A DNA stretch of 32,474 bases from TWA4 sp964613155 (GCA_964613155.1 CAZTHP010000020.1:1-32474), one strand, 5' to 3'. Positions 7,145 to 15,845 are shown, counted from the stretch's first letter. Translations and numbers: made by a program. The notes: generated by a model not told the origin, from the sequence alone.

Positions 7145-7951
7145 TTATCCCACAAAACGTCTTTGCCGATGTACTTCATACATAAAAATTCCAGCTGACA
7201 TTGCTGCATTTAAGGATTCGACAGCACCCTCCATCGGAATTCGCACACGTTTGGTACAAGCATCCGCGGTACGATCTGTTAATCCATTACCTTCATTTCC
7301 TACTAAAATCGCGGAAGAAACGGTATAATCCGGTGTATCATAGGGCACAGACCCCTCCAGATGCGCTGCGTAGACTTCAATTCCCCTCTGGCGCAAATAA
7401 GCTACGGTTTCTGCCATGTCTTCTACATACAGAAACGGAACGCGGAATAACGATCCCATTGTCGAGCGCGTTACTTTCGGACTATACATATCAACCGTGC
7501 CTTTTGACAAAATCAAAGCCGTAATCCCAGCGCCTTCTCCTGTTCTTAAAATCGTACCCAGATTTCCAGGATCCTGCAAGTTTTCTGCCATCATAAAAAA
7601 TGGACACGCTGATAAGGACAGGATTTCTTCCAAACACCACTTTTTCTGCCGAACGACTGCCAAGATTCCCTGCGGTGTGCGGGTATCGCACATTCCGGCA
7701 AAGACGGAGTCTTTCACAACAAATATTTCATGTCCTTTAGCTTTTTCTAAAATAGCATCTGCTGCTTCCTCTGCAAAAAAGTGTTCTGACACAAACACCT
7801 GCTCCAAACGATCTGCTGGAATTTCTTCAAATAAGCGAATTCCTTCTGCAACAAATAAACCAGTTTCATCCCGCTCTTTTCTCTTTTTTTGAAGCTGTAC
7901 GACCTGCTTGATCTTTGGATTCGATGCACTTGTGATATTACTTACCTTCAT
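7145..7951 (-). CDS. SpoU/TrmH-family RNA 2'-O-methyltransferase
   Basis: A 268-residue SPOUT methyltransferase that transfers a methyl group from S-adenosylmethionine to a ribose 2'-OH in rRNA or tRNA. An N-terminal substrate-binding domain (about 1-95, with the typical SNPKIKQVVQLQKKRKER start) is followed by the knotted catalytic domain with motif 1 NLQDPGNLGTILRT, motif 2 ILVGNEGNGL and motif 3 IPMEGAVESLNAAMSAGIF. The target base cannot be told from sequence. Its ATG lies inside the last codons of apt (14-bp overlap, different frame) and has no strong ribosome binding site, so translation is probably coupled to apt. Confidence 0.92.
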   Translation of the reverse strand: MKVSNITSASNPKIKQVVQLQKKRKERDETGLFVAEGIRLFEEIPADRLEQVFVSEHFFAEEAADAILEKAKGHEIFVVKDSVFAGMCDTRTPQGILAVVRQKKWCLEEILSLSACPFFMMAENLQDPGNLGTILRTGEGAGITALILSKGTVDMYSPKVTRSTMGSLFRVPFLYVEDMAETVAYLRQRGIEVYAAHLEGSVPYDTPDYTVSSAILVGNEGNGLTDRTADACTKRVRIPMEGAVESLNAAMSAGIFMYEVHRQRRFVG

Positions 7952-8462
7952 AACAGATTACAGAATCCACTTCATAGGATTCGAATTTGGCGCGTCCATT
8001 CAGACCTGCTAATTCCATCAGACAGCAGATTTTTACCACTTCGCCGCCTAACTGTTCAATCAGTTTGATGATTGCTTCAAGTGTTCCGCCTGTTGCCATT
8101 AAATCATCGATAATTACAACTCTCTGACCCGGCTTAATAGAATCTTTATGCATTTCAATTGTTGCCTGTCCATATTCTAATTCATAAGAAGCTTCAATTG
8201 TTTCACAAGGAAGTTTTCCTTTTTTACGCACAGGCACAAACGCTTTCTTTAAATTATAAGCTACCGGTACTCCAAAAATAAATCCACGAGATTCCGGTCC
8301 TACTACTACATCAAAATCTACATCCTTTAACAAATCCATGATTCCATCAATTGCTAATTGAAGTCCCTCTGGATCCTGCAATACGGAAGTAACATCCCGA
8401 AAAATAATACCCGGCTCCGGAAAATCGGGAATACTTCTTACATATGATTCAACTTTTTTCAT
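7938..8462 (-). CDS. apt: Adenine phosphoribosyltransferase
   Basis: Salvages adenine to AMP using phosphoribosyl pyrophosphate in the cytoplasm. The 174-residue protein has the family length, the opening SIPDFPEPGIIFRDVTSVLQD, and the PRPP-binding loop VVIIDDLMATGGT. The ATG at 8462 follows AGGAGGAG. In many Clostridia apt sits between recJ and relA; here recJ is upstream on the same strand but a methyltransferase takes the relA position. Its own promoter at 8812-8840 and a roughly 340-nt leader full of 33-bp repeats separate it from recJ. Confidence 0.96.
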   Translation of the reverse strand: MKKVESYVRSIPDFPEPGIIFRDVTSVLQDPEGLQLAIDGIMDLLKDVDFDVVVGPESRGFIFGVPVAYNLKKAFVPVRKKGKLPCETIEASYELEYGQATIEMHKDSIKPGQRVVIIDDLMATGGTLEAIIKLIEQLGGEVVKICCLMELAGLNGRAKFESYEVDSVICYEGK

Positions 8463-8526
8463 CGTTCTCCTCCTAATTTGAGTCCAAATATTTGTAATCT
8501 ATCATCTTATGGTACTCAGGTTTCCT

Positions 8527-8730
8527 TAATTTCATGCCCCTGTGATTTCTATGCGTTCTATATTTCACAACGCTGTGATTTCTATGCATCTGTGTTTTAT
8601 GGCACTATGTTTTCTATGCATTCTATATTTTATGGCACTATGTTTTCTATGCATTCTATGTTTTATAACGCTGTGCTTTCTATGCATTCTATATTTCATG
8701 ACACTGTGTTTTCCATACATGTTATATTTT
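8527..8730. repeat. Tandem repeat array, 33 bp unit, about 6 copies
   Basis: CTATGC(A/G)TTCTAT-TTT or a close variant recurs at 8549, 8582, 8614, 8647, 8680 and 8713 (spacing 33, 32, 33, 33, 33), each followed by AC-CTGTG-TTT. The array fills the apt leader. Plus-strand ORFs here are repeat artefacts. Confidence 0.92.
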
Positions 8731-8811
8731 CATAAATACACAGTTTTGCCCAAAATAGTTTACACCATTCTTTCCACAGATACACTCCCGCATCAAGATT
8801 TCACCATACAA

Positions 8812-8840
8812 AGTATATGCCAATCGATACTGAAAGTCAA
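8812..8840 (-). promoter_or_regulatory. Sigma-A promoter for apt
   Basis: The -35 is TTGACT (8840-8835), spacer 17 bp, -10 TATACT (8817-8812). It lies 23 bp past the recJ stop. The predicted start near 8805 leaves a roughly 340-nt leader made largely of the 33-bp repeats. Confidence 0.75.
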
Positions 8841-8862
8841 TGTTTTCAATTGCTTCCTGCAT

Positions 8863-10647
8863 TTACTTTCTGTTCCGCGGAACATCATAATGTTTGATCA
8901 GCAGTTGCATTGAAGTGACACCCCGATATTCATTAAGATCCGGTTCGTAGGCTAATAACAGTTCAATCTGGTTTTTTTGCCCGCTATACATTCGTTCCAG
9001 CTGCTCCTCGCCAAATGCACTGCGGATACGCTCCTGAAATGCTTCGATATCGCCAAAGTAAATGCCATCTATACGGATTCCATTTCGATCGCGCAGTTTC
9101 AGCTTCAGCACATTCTGGTTGACCCCTAAGATCAGAGCTTGGTCGACTGTAAAGCCTTTTTCCGCAAATAATGGATGAGGATTCCCATTTCCATAAGGTG
9201 CTAATTGCTCAATTGCGCGAATAAGCGTTTCGGATAAATAACCGATTGGAAGCTGAATATCAATATTGACGATTGGAATTAAATCTTCCTCTGTAAGGTC
9301 ACAGTCTTCATTTAAGGCTTGGACAAACGGTTCCAGGTTGTTTCTTGAAAGCGAGAGACCGCAGGCCATCGCATGACCGCCGAAGCGAGCCAGATAAGGT
9401 TTCTGCTTGCTGACCTTTGCAAACATATTATAGGCTGCGATCGAACGGCCTGAACCTTTCAAAATTTCTCCGGTGTCGACCAGTACGATGACGGGACGAT
9501 TGTAGAACTCGCGAATCCTGCCTGCAATGATTCCCGCTAAACTTTCATGACAATCTTCCAATAAAATTACCAGCACTTTATGCGACAGCATCGATTGTTC
9601 GACAAGCACCTTCGCCTGCTCTACCCCTTTTGCCGTCATATCTTTTCTGGCATCATTTAAATCCTTTAATTCCTTCGCCATATCTGCGGCTTTCTGCGGG
9701 TCTTTCTCCTGCAGCAGCCAAAGGGCTTTTTTAGCAGTGGACAAACGGCCAGAGGCATTTAAACACGGACCGATTACAAATCCAATATGATACGAACTGA
9801 TCCGTTCCTGTTTCAGCTGATTGACCTTCATCAGCGCGGTTAAACCGATATTCTGCGTATGCCGCATCTGTTCCAGACCATATTTTACCAAAATTCGGTT
9901 TTCGTCCCGCAGCTCCATGACATCGGCTACCGTTGCCATTGCTGCAATTTCCAGAAAATTCCAAAGATATTCTGCTCCAACCGGCCGAATATCCTGTTTC
10001 TCATACAAAACCTGCATCAACTTAAATGCCACCACAGCCCCACAAATTCCATTAAATGGATAAGGGCAATCAGGCTGTTTCGGATTTACAATCGCAAAAG
10101 CACGCGGAAGCTGGTAACGCACGCTGCCATTTTCCTCAACAAAAGGAACCTCATGATGATCAGTAATAATCAGTTCGATTCCAAGCTCCGCAGCAAATTC
10201 TGCCGGTTCTAAGGCTGCAATTCCATTGTCACAGGTAATGATCAAAGCCGTTCCCTGATCGGCAGCCTCCTGAATCAAACGGTTGTTAATTCCATAACCG
10301 TCCAGAACACGATCCGGCGTATCCACATAAACATCTGCTCCCAGATTTTCCAGACAGCTTTGCAAAATATAACCACTGCTGATCCCGTCGCAGTCAAAAT
10401 CATTGGCAATCATAATTCGATGTCCTGCTTTTATATGAAACAAAATTCGTTCCGCTGCTTTTTCTACATCTTTTAATAAGTACGGACTGTGCAGATTCTT
10501 TAAATCTGCAAAAAGCCACGCTCGCATTTCCTCTATCGTCTGCAGACCACGATTTCGCATCAAACGGACAAGCACCGGATCAATCCCAAGTACCTTTCCG
10601 ATTTCCGTAAAATCTGCTTTTTTGGTCGCCAGCATCCAACGTTCCAT
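8863..10647 (-). CDS. recJ: Single-stranded-DNA-specific exonuclease RecJ
   Basis: A 5'-3' single-strand DNA exonuclease for recombination and mismatch repair. The 594-residue protein shows the DHH phosphoesterase motifs in order: DFDCDGISS (83-91), DNG (140-142), TDHHE (162-166), then NPKQPDCPYPFNGICG, and the DHHA1 domain with GRSIAAYN and GGHAMACGLS, followed by an OB-type C-terminal domain. Length is close to E. coli RecJ and shorter than the Bacillus form. The frame extends to 10695, but the ATG at 10647 has AGGAGGAG five bases away and was chosen. No promoter was identified in the repeat-rich upstream spacer. Confidence 0.95.
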   Translation of the reverse strand: MERWMLATKKADFTEIGKVLGIDPVLVRLMRNRGLQTIEEMRAWLFADLKNLHSPYLLKDVEKAAERILFHIKAGHRIMIANDFDCDGISSGYILQSCLENLGADVYVDTPDRVLDGYGINNRLIQEAADQGTALIITCDNGIAALEPAEFAAELGIELIITDHHEVPFVEENGSVRYQLPRAFAIVNPKQPDCPYPFNGICGAVVAFKLMQVLYEKQDIRPVGAEYLWNFLEIAAMATVADVMELRDENRILVKYGLEQMRHTQNIGLTALMKVNQLKQERISSYHIGFVIGPCLNASGRLSTAKKALWLLQEKDPQKAADMAKELKDLNDARKDMTAKGVEQAKVLVEQSMLSHKVLVILLEDCHESLAGIIAGRIREFYNRPVIVLVDTGEILKGSGRSIAAYNMFAKVSKQKPYLARFGGHAMACGLSLSRNNLEPFVQALNEDCDLTEEDLIPIVNIDIQLPIGYLSETLIRAIEQLAPYGNGNPHPLFAEKGFTVDQALILGVNQNVLKLKLRDRNGIRIDGIYFGDIEAFQERIRSAFGEEQLERMYSGQKNQIELLLAYEPDLNEYRGVTSMQLLIKHYDVPRNRK

Positions 10648-10836
10648 CTTCTCCTCCTGCATGTATCCGCTTTCACGTATATTCCTTATTTGCACTGATT
10701 TTAGCGTTTTCTCAAATTCGCCGCATTTAACCTCTTCCTATGTTTTATCGTTTCTAACAGTTTTCCCTCAATTCATTTTTTTCCGATATTTCACCTTTTA
10801 ATGGCTTCCTTTAGTGGCTGTTTTTAAGCCATTTCT

Positions 10837-10900
10837 AACGCTTCCCTTCATTTTACAGTTTTTAACGGTTCCCTTCATTTTACAGTTTTTAACGGTTTCT
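10837..10900. repeat. Tandem repeat array, 27 bp unit, 2-3 copies, in the comF-recJ spacer
   Basis: AACG-TTCCCTTCATTTTACA repeats at 10837 and 10864, with a partial copy from 10891: an exact 27-bp period. Flanking sequence (10765-10836 and 10940-11040) is looser T-rich repetition, including two copies of CCTGATTCC-A-ATTTTCCAGT near 10961 and 11017. The rest of the 398-bp spacer 10648-11045 holds no gene or clear terminator. Confidence 0.8.
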
Positions 10901-11045
10901 TCTAATCGCTGTTTTCAACATTTTCCGACATTTCACTAATTTTACTACAGATCCCATTTCCCTGATTCCGACTATTTTCCAGTTCTCCACAGTTCCAACG
11001 TTTTTCCTGAATTTCCTGATTCCAAGCATTTTCCAGTCCTGTCAA

Positions 11046-12122
11046 TCAGCGTATTTTTGCATCTGGAACCTGACCACTGCAGATACTGATACAGTACACC
11101 CGACAAACACCTGCTTCCTTTAGTTTCCGGGTACAAGCTTCCATCGTACTTCCCGTTGTATAAATATCATCGATTAAAATAACGGTTCGATATGAACGCG
11201 GAACAGGTTTTGAAAGAACAAAGGCTTCCTGCAGATTCCGCAAACGTTCTTCATTATTTAATTCCTTCTGCGGTCGTGTTTTTTTAACACGAATCAAAAG
11301 ATCTTTGCAAACTTCAATTCCCAGCGCAGTTCCTAATTTTTCCGCTAAAATTTCTGCTTGATTGTAACCGCGCATCCGCTTTCGAGCAGGATGGACAGGA
11401 ATCGGCAAAATCACATCAGCATACAGCTTTTGAAAACGCCTTCCATAAACCCGCATCAGCTCATCAATATAATAATCTGCATATTCTCTGCGATTATGGT
11501 ATTTAAACTGCAAAATTGATTCACCCATGCTGTGTTTTTCAAATCCTGGTTTTTTTCCTACTACCGGCGGCAGATTCCGCCTTCCATATTGAAACAAACT
11601 AACTCCACCATCAAAACTGCGCCGATGCCCTGCACAGTCCATGCAGTATTCACTTTCTCGACGGGAAAGCGCTTTTCCGCAGCGTTTACAGGCCGGTTCC
11701 CGAATCAAATAGTGCGTACGCACATAGCTTCGACAATCCGGACAGATGAATGGCAGCTGTTCCCTTTCAGGACGGTCTTCCATCTTCACTTGAATCATTT
11801 CATGACAAAATGGGCAGCGACGCGGAAAAAGCCAGTTGAAAACCTCCTGTTTCAAACTTGCACTGCTGCGATTTGTATTGCTGCGATTTTCGCTTACCGG
11901 TTTCCGATCTGCTCTATTTCGATCATTTCTTCTAATTTTCATGCCAGCATGGTTTTGATGTTCTCTTTTGGCTCTCATGCCACCACAGTTTTGGCTTTCT
12001 CTTTCAGCTCTCATAGCACCACGGTTTTGGCTTTCTCTTTCGGCTCTCATGCCAGCATGATTTTGATGTTCTCTTTCAGCTCTCACGCCAGCATGATTTT
12101 GATGTTCTCTTTCACTTCTCAT
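11046..12122 (-). CDS. comF: ComF-family phosphoribosyltransferase-like protein with a repeat-derived N-terminus
   Basis: ComF is a PRPP-fold protein needed for DNA uptake and transformation in Firmicutes. This copy is 358 residues against about 220-240 usually. Residues 1-60 are five 12-residue repeats (consensus MRAEREHQNHAG) and 61-72 a decayed sixth. The normal protein begins near 90 with LKQEVFNWLFPRRCPFC. Eight cysteines (103, 106, 127, 130, 145, 148, 160, 163) make the zinc ribbons, and VILIDDIYTTGST (315-327) is the PRPP loop. The ATG at 12122 overlaps the recD2 stop as ATGA, so coupling is likely. Several repeats also supply an in-frame ATG, so the true start is uncertain. Confidence 0.88.
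   Translation of the reverse strand: MRSEREHQNHAGVRAEREHQNHAGMRAERESQNRGAMRAERESQNCGGMRAKREHQNHAGMKIRRNDRNRADRKPVSENRSNTNRSSASLKQEVFNWLFPRRCPFCHEMIQVKMEDRPEREQLPFICPDCRSYVRTHYLIREPACKRCGKALSRRESEYCMDCAGHRRSFDGGVSLFQYGRRNLPPVVGKKPGFEKHSMGESILQFKYHNRREYADYYIDELMRVYGRRFQKLYADVILPIPVHPARKRMRGYNQAEILAEKLGTALGIEVCKDLLIRVKKTRPQKELNNEERLRNLQEAFVLSKPVPRSYRTVILIDDIYTTGSTMEACTRKLKEAGVCRVYCISICSGQVPDAKIR
11943..12122 (-). repeat. Coding tandem repeat, 36 bp unit, 5 copies, in comF
   Basis: Five 36-bp units encode 12-residue repeats: MRSEREHQNHAG, VRAEREHQNHAG, MRAERESQNRGA, MRAERESQNCGG and MRAKREHQNHAG. A degenerate sixth follows to about 11907. The units resemble the non-coding arrays of the window in length and copy number; this one is in frame because 36 is a multiple of three. 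Confidence 0.93.
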
Positions 12123-13657
12123 ACCAACGCTGCTCCGATTCCTTCTGCGGTTTCTCGAATTCTTCGCTCCAATCCCGTATAACGCTTCATTTTGCGATCA
12201 TTGGCGATCATGGCTGCAAAGGTTTCCGGCATACCGACAATGCAAACACAGGATTTTGCTCGTGTGACAGCAGTGTAAAGCAAATTACGGCTCATCAGCA
12301 TAGAAGGGCCAGAAAGTAAGGGCAGGACAACAGCAGGATATTCACTTCCCTGAGATTTATGAACGGTTACGGCATAGGCTAATTCCAATTCATCCAGCAT
12401 TTTAAAGGTATACGTTACCATATGTCCTTCTTCAAATTCTACTTCTAATTCTTCTGAAAACGTATTGATACTGCGGATAATACCAGTATCGCCATTAAAT
12501 ACACCTGCTCCATTTTCCAGTACGTATCCTTTTCGTCCCCGTACTTCCCACTCCAACTTATAATTATTTTTAATCTGCATCACTTTATCGCCAATGCGAT
12601 AAATCGTTCCACCTGCTTCTTTTTCCCGTTTATTCGCATCCGGAGGATTCAACTGCGCCTGAAGCAATTCATTTAATTTATCCACTCCAAGCGGACCTTT
12701 TCGCATCGGCGTTAAAATCTGAATTTCCTCAGTCCGCGCTTTTACATAACGAGGTAATTTATCCTTGACTAAAGCAACACAAGACTGCAGAACCGACTGC
12801 GGATTGGTTCCACGGATAAACAAAAAGTCCAGACTTTTCGCTGCCGGATTGACATATTCGCCCGCATTAATCTTATGAGCATTGACAATAATATCGCTCA
12901 TTGCCGCCTGACGAAAGATTTTTTCCAGACGCACGACCGGGAAACTGCCGGATTGAATGATGTCTTTCAGCACATTTCCAGGGCCGACGCTGGGAAGCTG
13001 ATCAACGTCTCCGACTAAAATCAAACGCGCACCGACTGGAATTGCTTTTAACAGCGCATTCATTAAACTAATATCCACCATCGACATTTCATCAATAATA
13101 ATTACATCTGCTTCTAATGGATTGTCTTCATTCCGTTCAAAAAAAGCATTTCCTGTATCTTCTTCATCCATGCGATTGATTTCCAGAAGACGATGAATCG
13201 TCTTGGCTTCACATCCTGTGGTTTCTTTCATACGCTTTGCAGCTCGTCCTGTGGGTGCACCTAACAAAACAACATCTTCCTGTTCTTCAAAATAATGGAT
13301 GATCGAGCGAATGATCGTTGTTTTACCGGTTCCCGGACCACCAGTTACGACCATCAGACCCGACTGTACCGACTGCATAAAAGCTTCTTTTTGTCTGGCT
13401 TCCAGTGTAATATCCAGTTCTGCTTCGATCACGTGAAGTCGCTGTTCCAGCTCTTTTTTATCTTCCGGATAAGAAAGATTCAGATCATGAAGCCGCCTTG
13501 CCACCTCTAGCTCGGTATAATAATAGTAATTTAAATACACCCGCTGATTTCCATCTTCTTCTTTTACGATGAGCTTTTTGTCAATCATCAGATTGCTTAG
13601 ATACGCATCGGCCTGCGGCATCTGAATCCCCAACAATTCTCCCGTTGTTCGCACCAA
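12119..13657 (-). CDS. recD2: RecD2-type helicase, C-terminal helicase part (split by an in-frame stop)
   Basis: The ATP-dependent 5'-3' helicase portion of a RecD2/RecD-like superfamily 1 enzyme: Walker A GGPGTGKT (106-113), Walker B IIIDE (186-190), GDVDQLPSVGPGN, and the C-terminal VTVHKSQGSEYPAVVLP and LLYTAVTRAK motifs, all intact over 512 codons. It is preceded, in the same frame and with no gap, by the TAA that ends the N-terminal part. The only possible start at the junction is a TTG right after that TAA, with no ribosome binding site, so this piece is probably untranslated unless the stop is read through or is a sequence error. The stop overlaps the comF start. Confidence 0.85.
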   Translation of the reverse strand: MVRTTGELLGIQMPQADAYLSNLMIDKKLIVKEEDGNQRVYLNYYYYTELEVARRLHDLNLSYPEDKKELEQRLHVIEAELDITLEARQKEAFMQSVQSGLMVVTGGPGTGKTTIIRSIIHYFEEQEDVVLLGAPTGRAAKRMKETTGCEAKTIHRLLEINRMDEEDTGNAFFERNEDNPLEADVIIIDEMSMVDISLMNALLKAIPVGARLILVGDVDQLPSVGPGNVLKDIIQSGSFPVVRLEKIFRQAAMSDIIVNAHKINAGEYVNPAAKSLDFLFIRGTNPQSVLQSCVALVKDKLPRYVKARTEEIQILTPMRKGPLGVDKLNELLQAQLNPPDANKREKEAGGTIYRIGDKVMQIKNNYKLEWEVRGRKGYVLENGAGVFNGDTGIIRSINTFSEELEVEFEEGHMVTYTFKMLDELELAYAVTVHKSQGSEYPAVVLPLLSGPSMLMSRNLLYTAVTRAKSCVCIVGMPETFAAMIANDRKMKRYTGLERRIRETAEGIGAALV

Positions 13658-14365
13658 TTACTCTACAGGAAGATAGGTATGACCGGAGGATGCGGCTTGA
13701 TTTAACACAAACAGCAGTCCACTCCGGATACGAAAATCTGAATCGGCTTCGATACCGGAACGCACTGCAATATGGTCTGCAATCTTAAATCCTACACCAG
13801 AAATATCATCTGCCAAACGATAGGGATTCGTTCGGATAATACTGTAAATCTCATTCTGATAGGTTTCATATATTTTTAATGCCAAATTTAAACTAATCCC
13901 CAACTGCTGCAAAAAAATAATTGCCTGGCGCCGTTCTTTTTGGCTGATCGTATTTTCGGCAATCTTCATCGCCATCTTTTCGCTAATACCGCGTACTTCT
14001 GCAAGACGCTCCGGTTCTTCTTCCATGATCCGGAAAGTGTCTTCCTGAAATTTTTCTACAATTCTTCCAGCCAGTGCCGGTCCGATTCCCTTCACCGCAC
14101 CGCTTCCCAGATAGCGTTCGATCGACGCCGTATCCTGCGGCTGTTTGACCTGAATTTCTGCCACCTGAAGCTGTTCTCCATACAGCGGATGCTCAGTCAG
14201 CCGTCCCCTGGCTTCTACATATTCCCCTTCGTTTATGTAAAAAAGACTGCCCACCAGAGTCAAAGTACATTCTCTGGTGGACACCTCCATAACCGCATAT
14301 CCATTCTCCGGATTCCTGTAAATAATATGCTCTACATATCCGGAAATTTCTGTTAATTCATTCAC
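13658..14365 (-). CDS. recD2: RecD2-type helicase, N-terminal part (ends at an in-frame TAA)
   Basis: Carries the RecD2-specific N-terminus: a small OB-like domain (about 5-75, ISGYVEHIIYRNPENGYAVMEV), helix-hairpin-helix motifs (GSGAVKGIGPALAGRIVEKF at about 86-105 and the AEVRGISEKMAMKIAENT region), and the start of the linking domain (NPYRLADDISGVGFKIAD). It stops after GHTYLPVE at a TAA (13660-13658), exactly where the family continues with a charged residue and a leucine. Joined to the downstream frame the protein would be 748 codons, the normal RecD2 length. The GTG start at 14365 lies 8 bp after the mreB stop, so the genes share a transcript. Confidence 0.85.
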   Translation of the reverse strand: MNELTEISGYVEHIIYRNPENGYAVMEVSTRECTLTLVGSLFYINEGEYVEARGRLTEHPLYGEQLQVAEIQVKQPQDTASIERYLGSGAVKGIGPALAGRIVEKFQEDTFRIMEEEPERLAEVRGISEKMAMKIAENTISQKERRQAIIFLQQLGISLNLALKIYETYQNEIYSIIRTNPYRLADDISGVGFKIADHIAVRSGIEADSDFRIRSGLLFVLNQAASSGHTYLPVE

Positions 14366-14373
14366 TGATCGGA

Positions 14374-15372
14374 CTATTCTTCTCCTATACCATCACTGGA
14401 TAACAGTTCAATATATTTGCCTGTTCCAATCGCAACTGCTGTTAATGGATCATCTGCAATCGTTGTATTAATGCTTGTCTTCTCCTGAATCAGCGTATCC
14501 AGACCATTCAGCAGAGAACCGCCGCCTGTCATCACGATTCCTCTATCGAAAATATCAGCTGCCAGTTCCGGAGGAGTTTTCTCCAGTACATTGTGAACTG
14601 CGTCTACGATCTGCATCGCAGGCTCTCTCAGTGCTTCCAATGTTTCATCGGATGTAATGGTAATCGTCTTCGGCAGACCAGTTACCAGGTTACGACCGCG
14701 TACTTCCATTGTTGCAAGCTCTGCTCTCTTATAAGCAGAACCGATGTTGATCTTAATATCTTCTGCTGTTCTTTCACCAATCAGCAGGTTATGCTTCTTA
14801 CGCATAAAACGTACGATTGCTTCATCAAAATCATCGCCTGCTACTTTTACAGAAGTGCTGACAACTGTACCCCCTAAAGAAATAACCGCAATATCCGAAG
14901 TACCACCGCCGATATCAACGATCATATTACCACAAGGTTTTGCAATATCAATACCAGCACCAATTGCAGCTGCAACAGGTTCCTCAATAATCTGCACATC
15001 ACGTGCACCTGCTGCATAAGTTGCATCCTCTACTGCTTTCTTTTCTACTTCCGTTGCGCCGCTCGGAATGCAGACACTGATACGAGGCTTCCGGAAAGTC
15101 TTTCTGCCGACTGCTTTCTTAATAAAATACTTCAGCATCTTCTCTGTAACTGTATAATCGGAAATTACACCCTGTCTTAAAGGTCTTACTGCAATAATGT
15201 TGCCCGGAGTACGTCCGATCATCAATCTTGCTTCTTCCCCGATTGCTTTTACTTTACCTGTATCACGATCAAAAGCCACTACTGAGGGCTCCTTTAATAC
15301 TACACCTTTTCCTTTGATATATACCAGAATACTGGCTGTACCAAGATCAATACCAATATCAGTTGATAACAT
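14374..15372 (-). CDS. Actin-like cell-shape protein, MreB/Mbl family
   Basis: Forms membrane-associated filaments that guide lateral wall synthesis. The 332-residue protein shows the actin-fold signatures: phosphate-1 DIGIDLGTASILVY (5-18), EEARLMIGRTPGNIIAVRPL, connect motif EEPVAAAIGAG, phosphate-2 VDIGGGTSDIAVIS, adenosine motif MTGGGSLLNGLD. Length and sequence are typical of MreB or Mbl. No mreC or mreD follows, so this may be an Mbl-type paralogue. The ATG at 15372 follows AAGGAGG. It is the first gene of an operon with recD2 and comF. Confidence 0.93.
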   Translation of the reverse strand: MLSTDIGIDLGTASILVYIKGKGVVLKEPSVVAFDRDTGKVKAIGEEARLMIGRTPGNIIAVRPLRQGVISDYTVTEKMLKYFIKKAVGRKTFRKPRISVCIPSGATEVEKKAVEDATYAAGARDVQIIEEPVAAAIGAGIDIAKPCGNMIVDIGGGTSDIAVISLGGTVVSTSVKVAGDDFDEAIVRFMRKKHNLLIGERTAEDIKINIGSAYKRAELATMEVRGRNLVTGLPKTITITSDETLEALREPAMQIVDAVHNVLEKTPPELAADIFDRGIVMTGGGSLLNGLDTLIQEKTSINTTIADDPLTAVAIGTGKYIELLSSDGIGEE

Positions 15373-15544
15373 ATTATCCTCCTTCTTCTGATTTCACACA
15401 AAAACCACTGCCCATTGGCAATATCGTTTTATGCTCTGCCGTATCTTCCTCATGTGTCTTTGCCGCCTGTAGCTCGTACTTTCTTGTACGCAGGTTGGAT
15501 TTGCCCGCAAAAACACACGCAAAATAACAAATTATTACATGCTA

Positions 15545-15572
15545 AGTATAACACGACATTTTTTCTTGTCAA
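15545..15572 (-). promoter_or_regulatory. Sigma-A promoter of the mreB-recD2-comF operon
   Basis: A perfect -35 TTGACA (15572-15567), 16-bp spacer, -10 TATACT (15550-15545). The predicted leader is about 165 nt. No terminator or attenuator is evident in it. Confidence 0.75.
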
Positions 15573-15703
15573 TTATAAGTCTTTCATCTTTATGAAATTC
15601 TCATAATCCTAATATTTTCTTCATACTTTTTTATTTTTTTTAAACAACTTTTTCCACAGTTTTTCTATCGCAATTCGACTATGACGTTTCGGAACCAGCT
15701 TCC

Positions 15704-15765
15704 GCTTTCTCTGCCTGCCCTTTTTCAGTTCAGCTTTCTCTGCCTGCCCTTTTTCGGCTCAGCTT
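15704..15765. repeat. Tandem repeat, 29 bp unit, 2 copies
   Basis: CTTTCTCTGCCTGCCCTTTT occurs at 15705 and 15734, 29 bp apart, each followed by TC(A/G)G(T/C)TCAGCTT; a third start is visible at about 15762. It lies in the 473-bp spacer between the mreB promoter and the PstS-like gene; the rest of that spacer is T-rich with no gene. Confidence 0.75.
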
Positions 15766-15845
15766 CTGTTTCCCTACATCATTTCTATCAACTGCATCTT
15801 CCAAATTGCCTTCTAATTAATTCATTTCTGTTTTTCAAAGATTGC

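Noticed and set aside
8478..8913. Plus-strand ORFs rich in repeated MHSIF or CILYFM words
   Set aside because: They are read-through of the 33-bp array, whose period is a multiple of three; no ribosome binding site and opposite to the apt leader.
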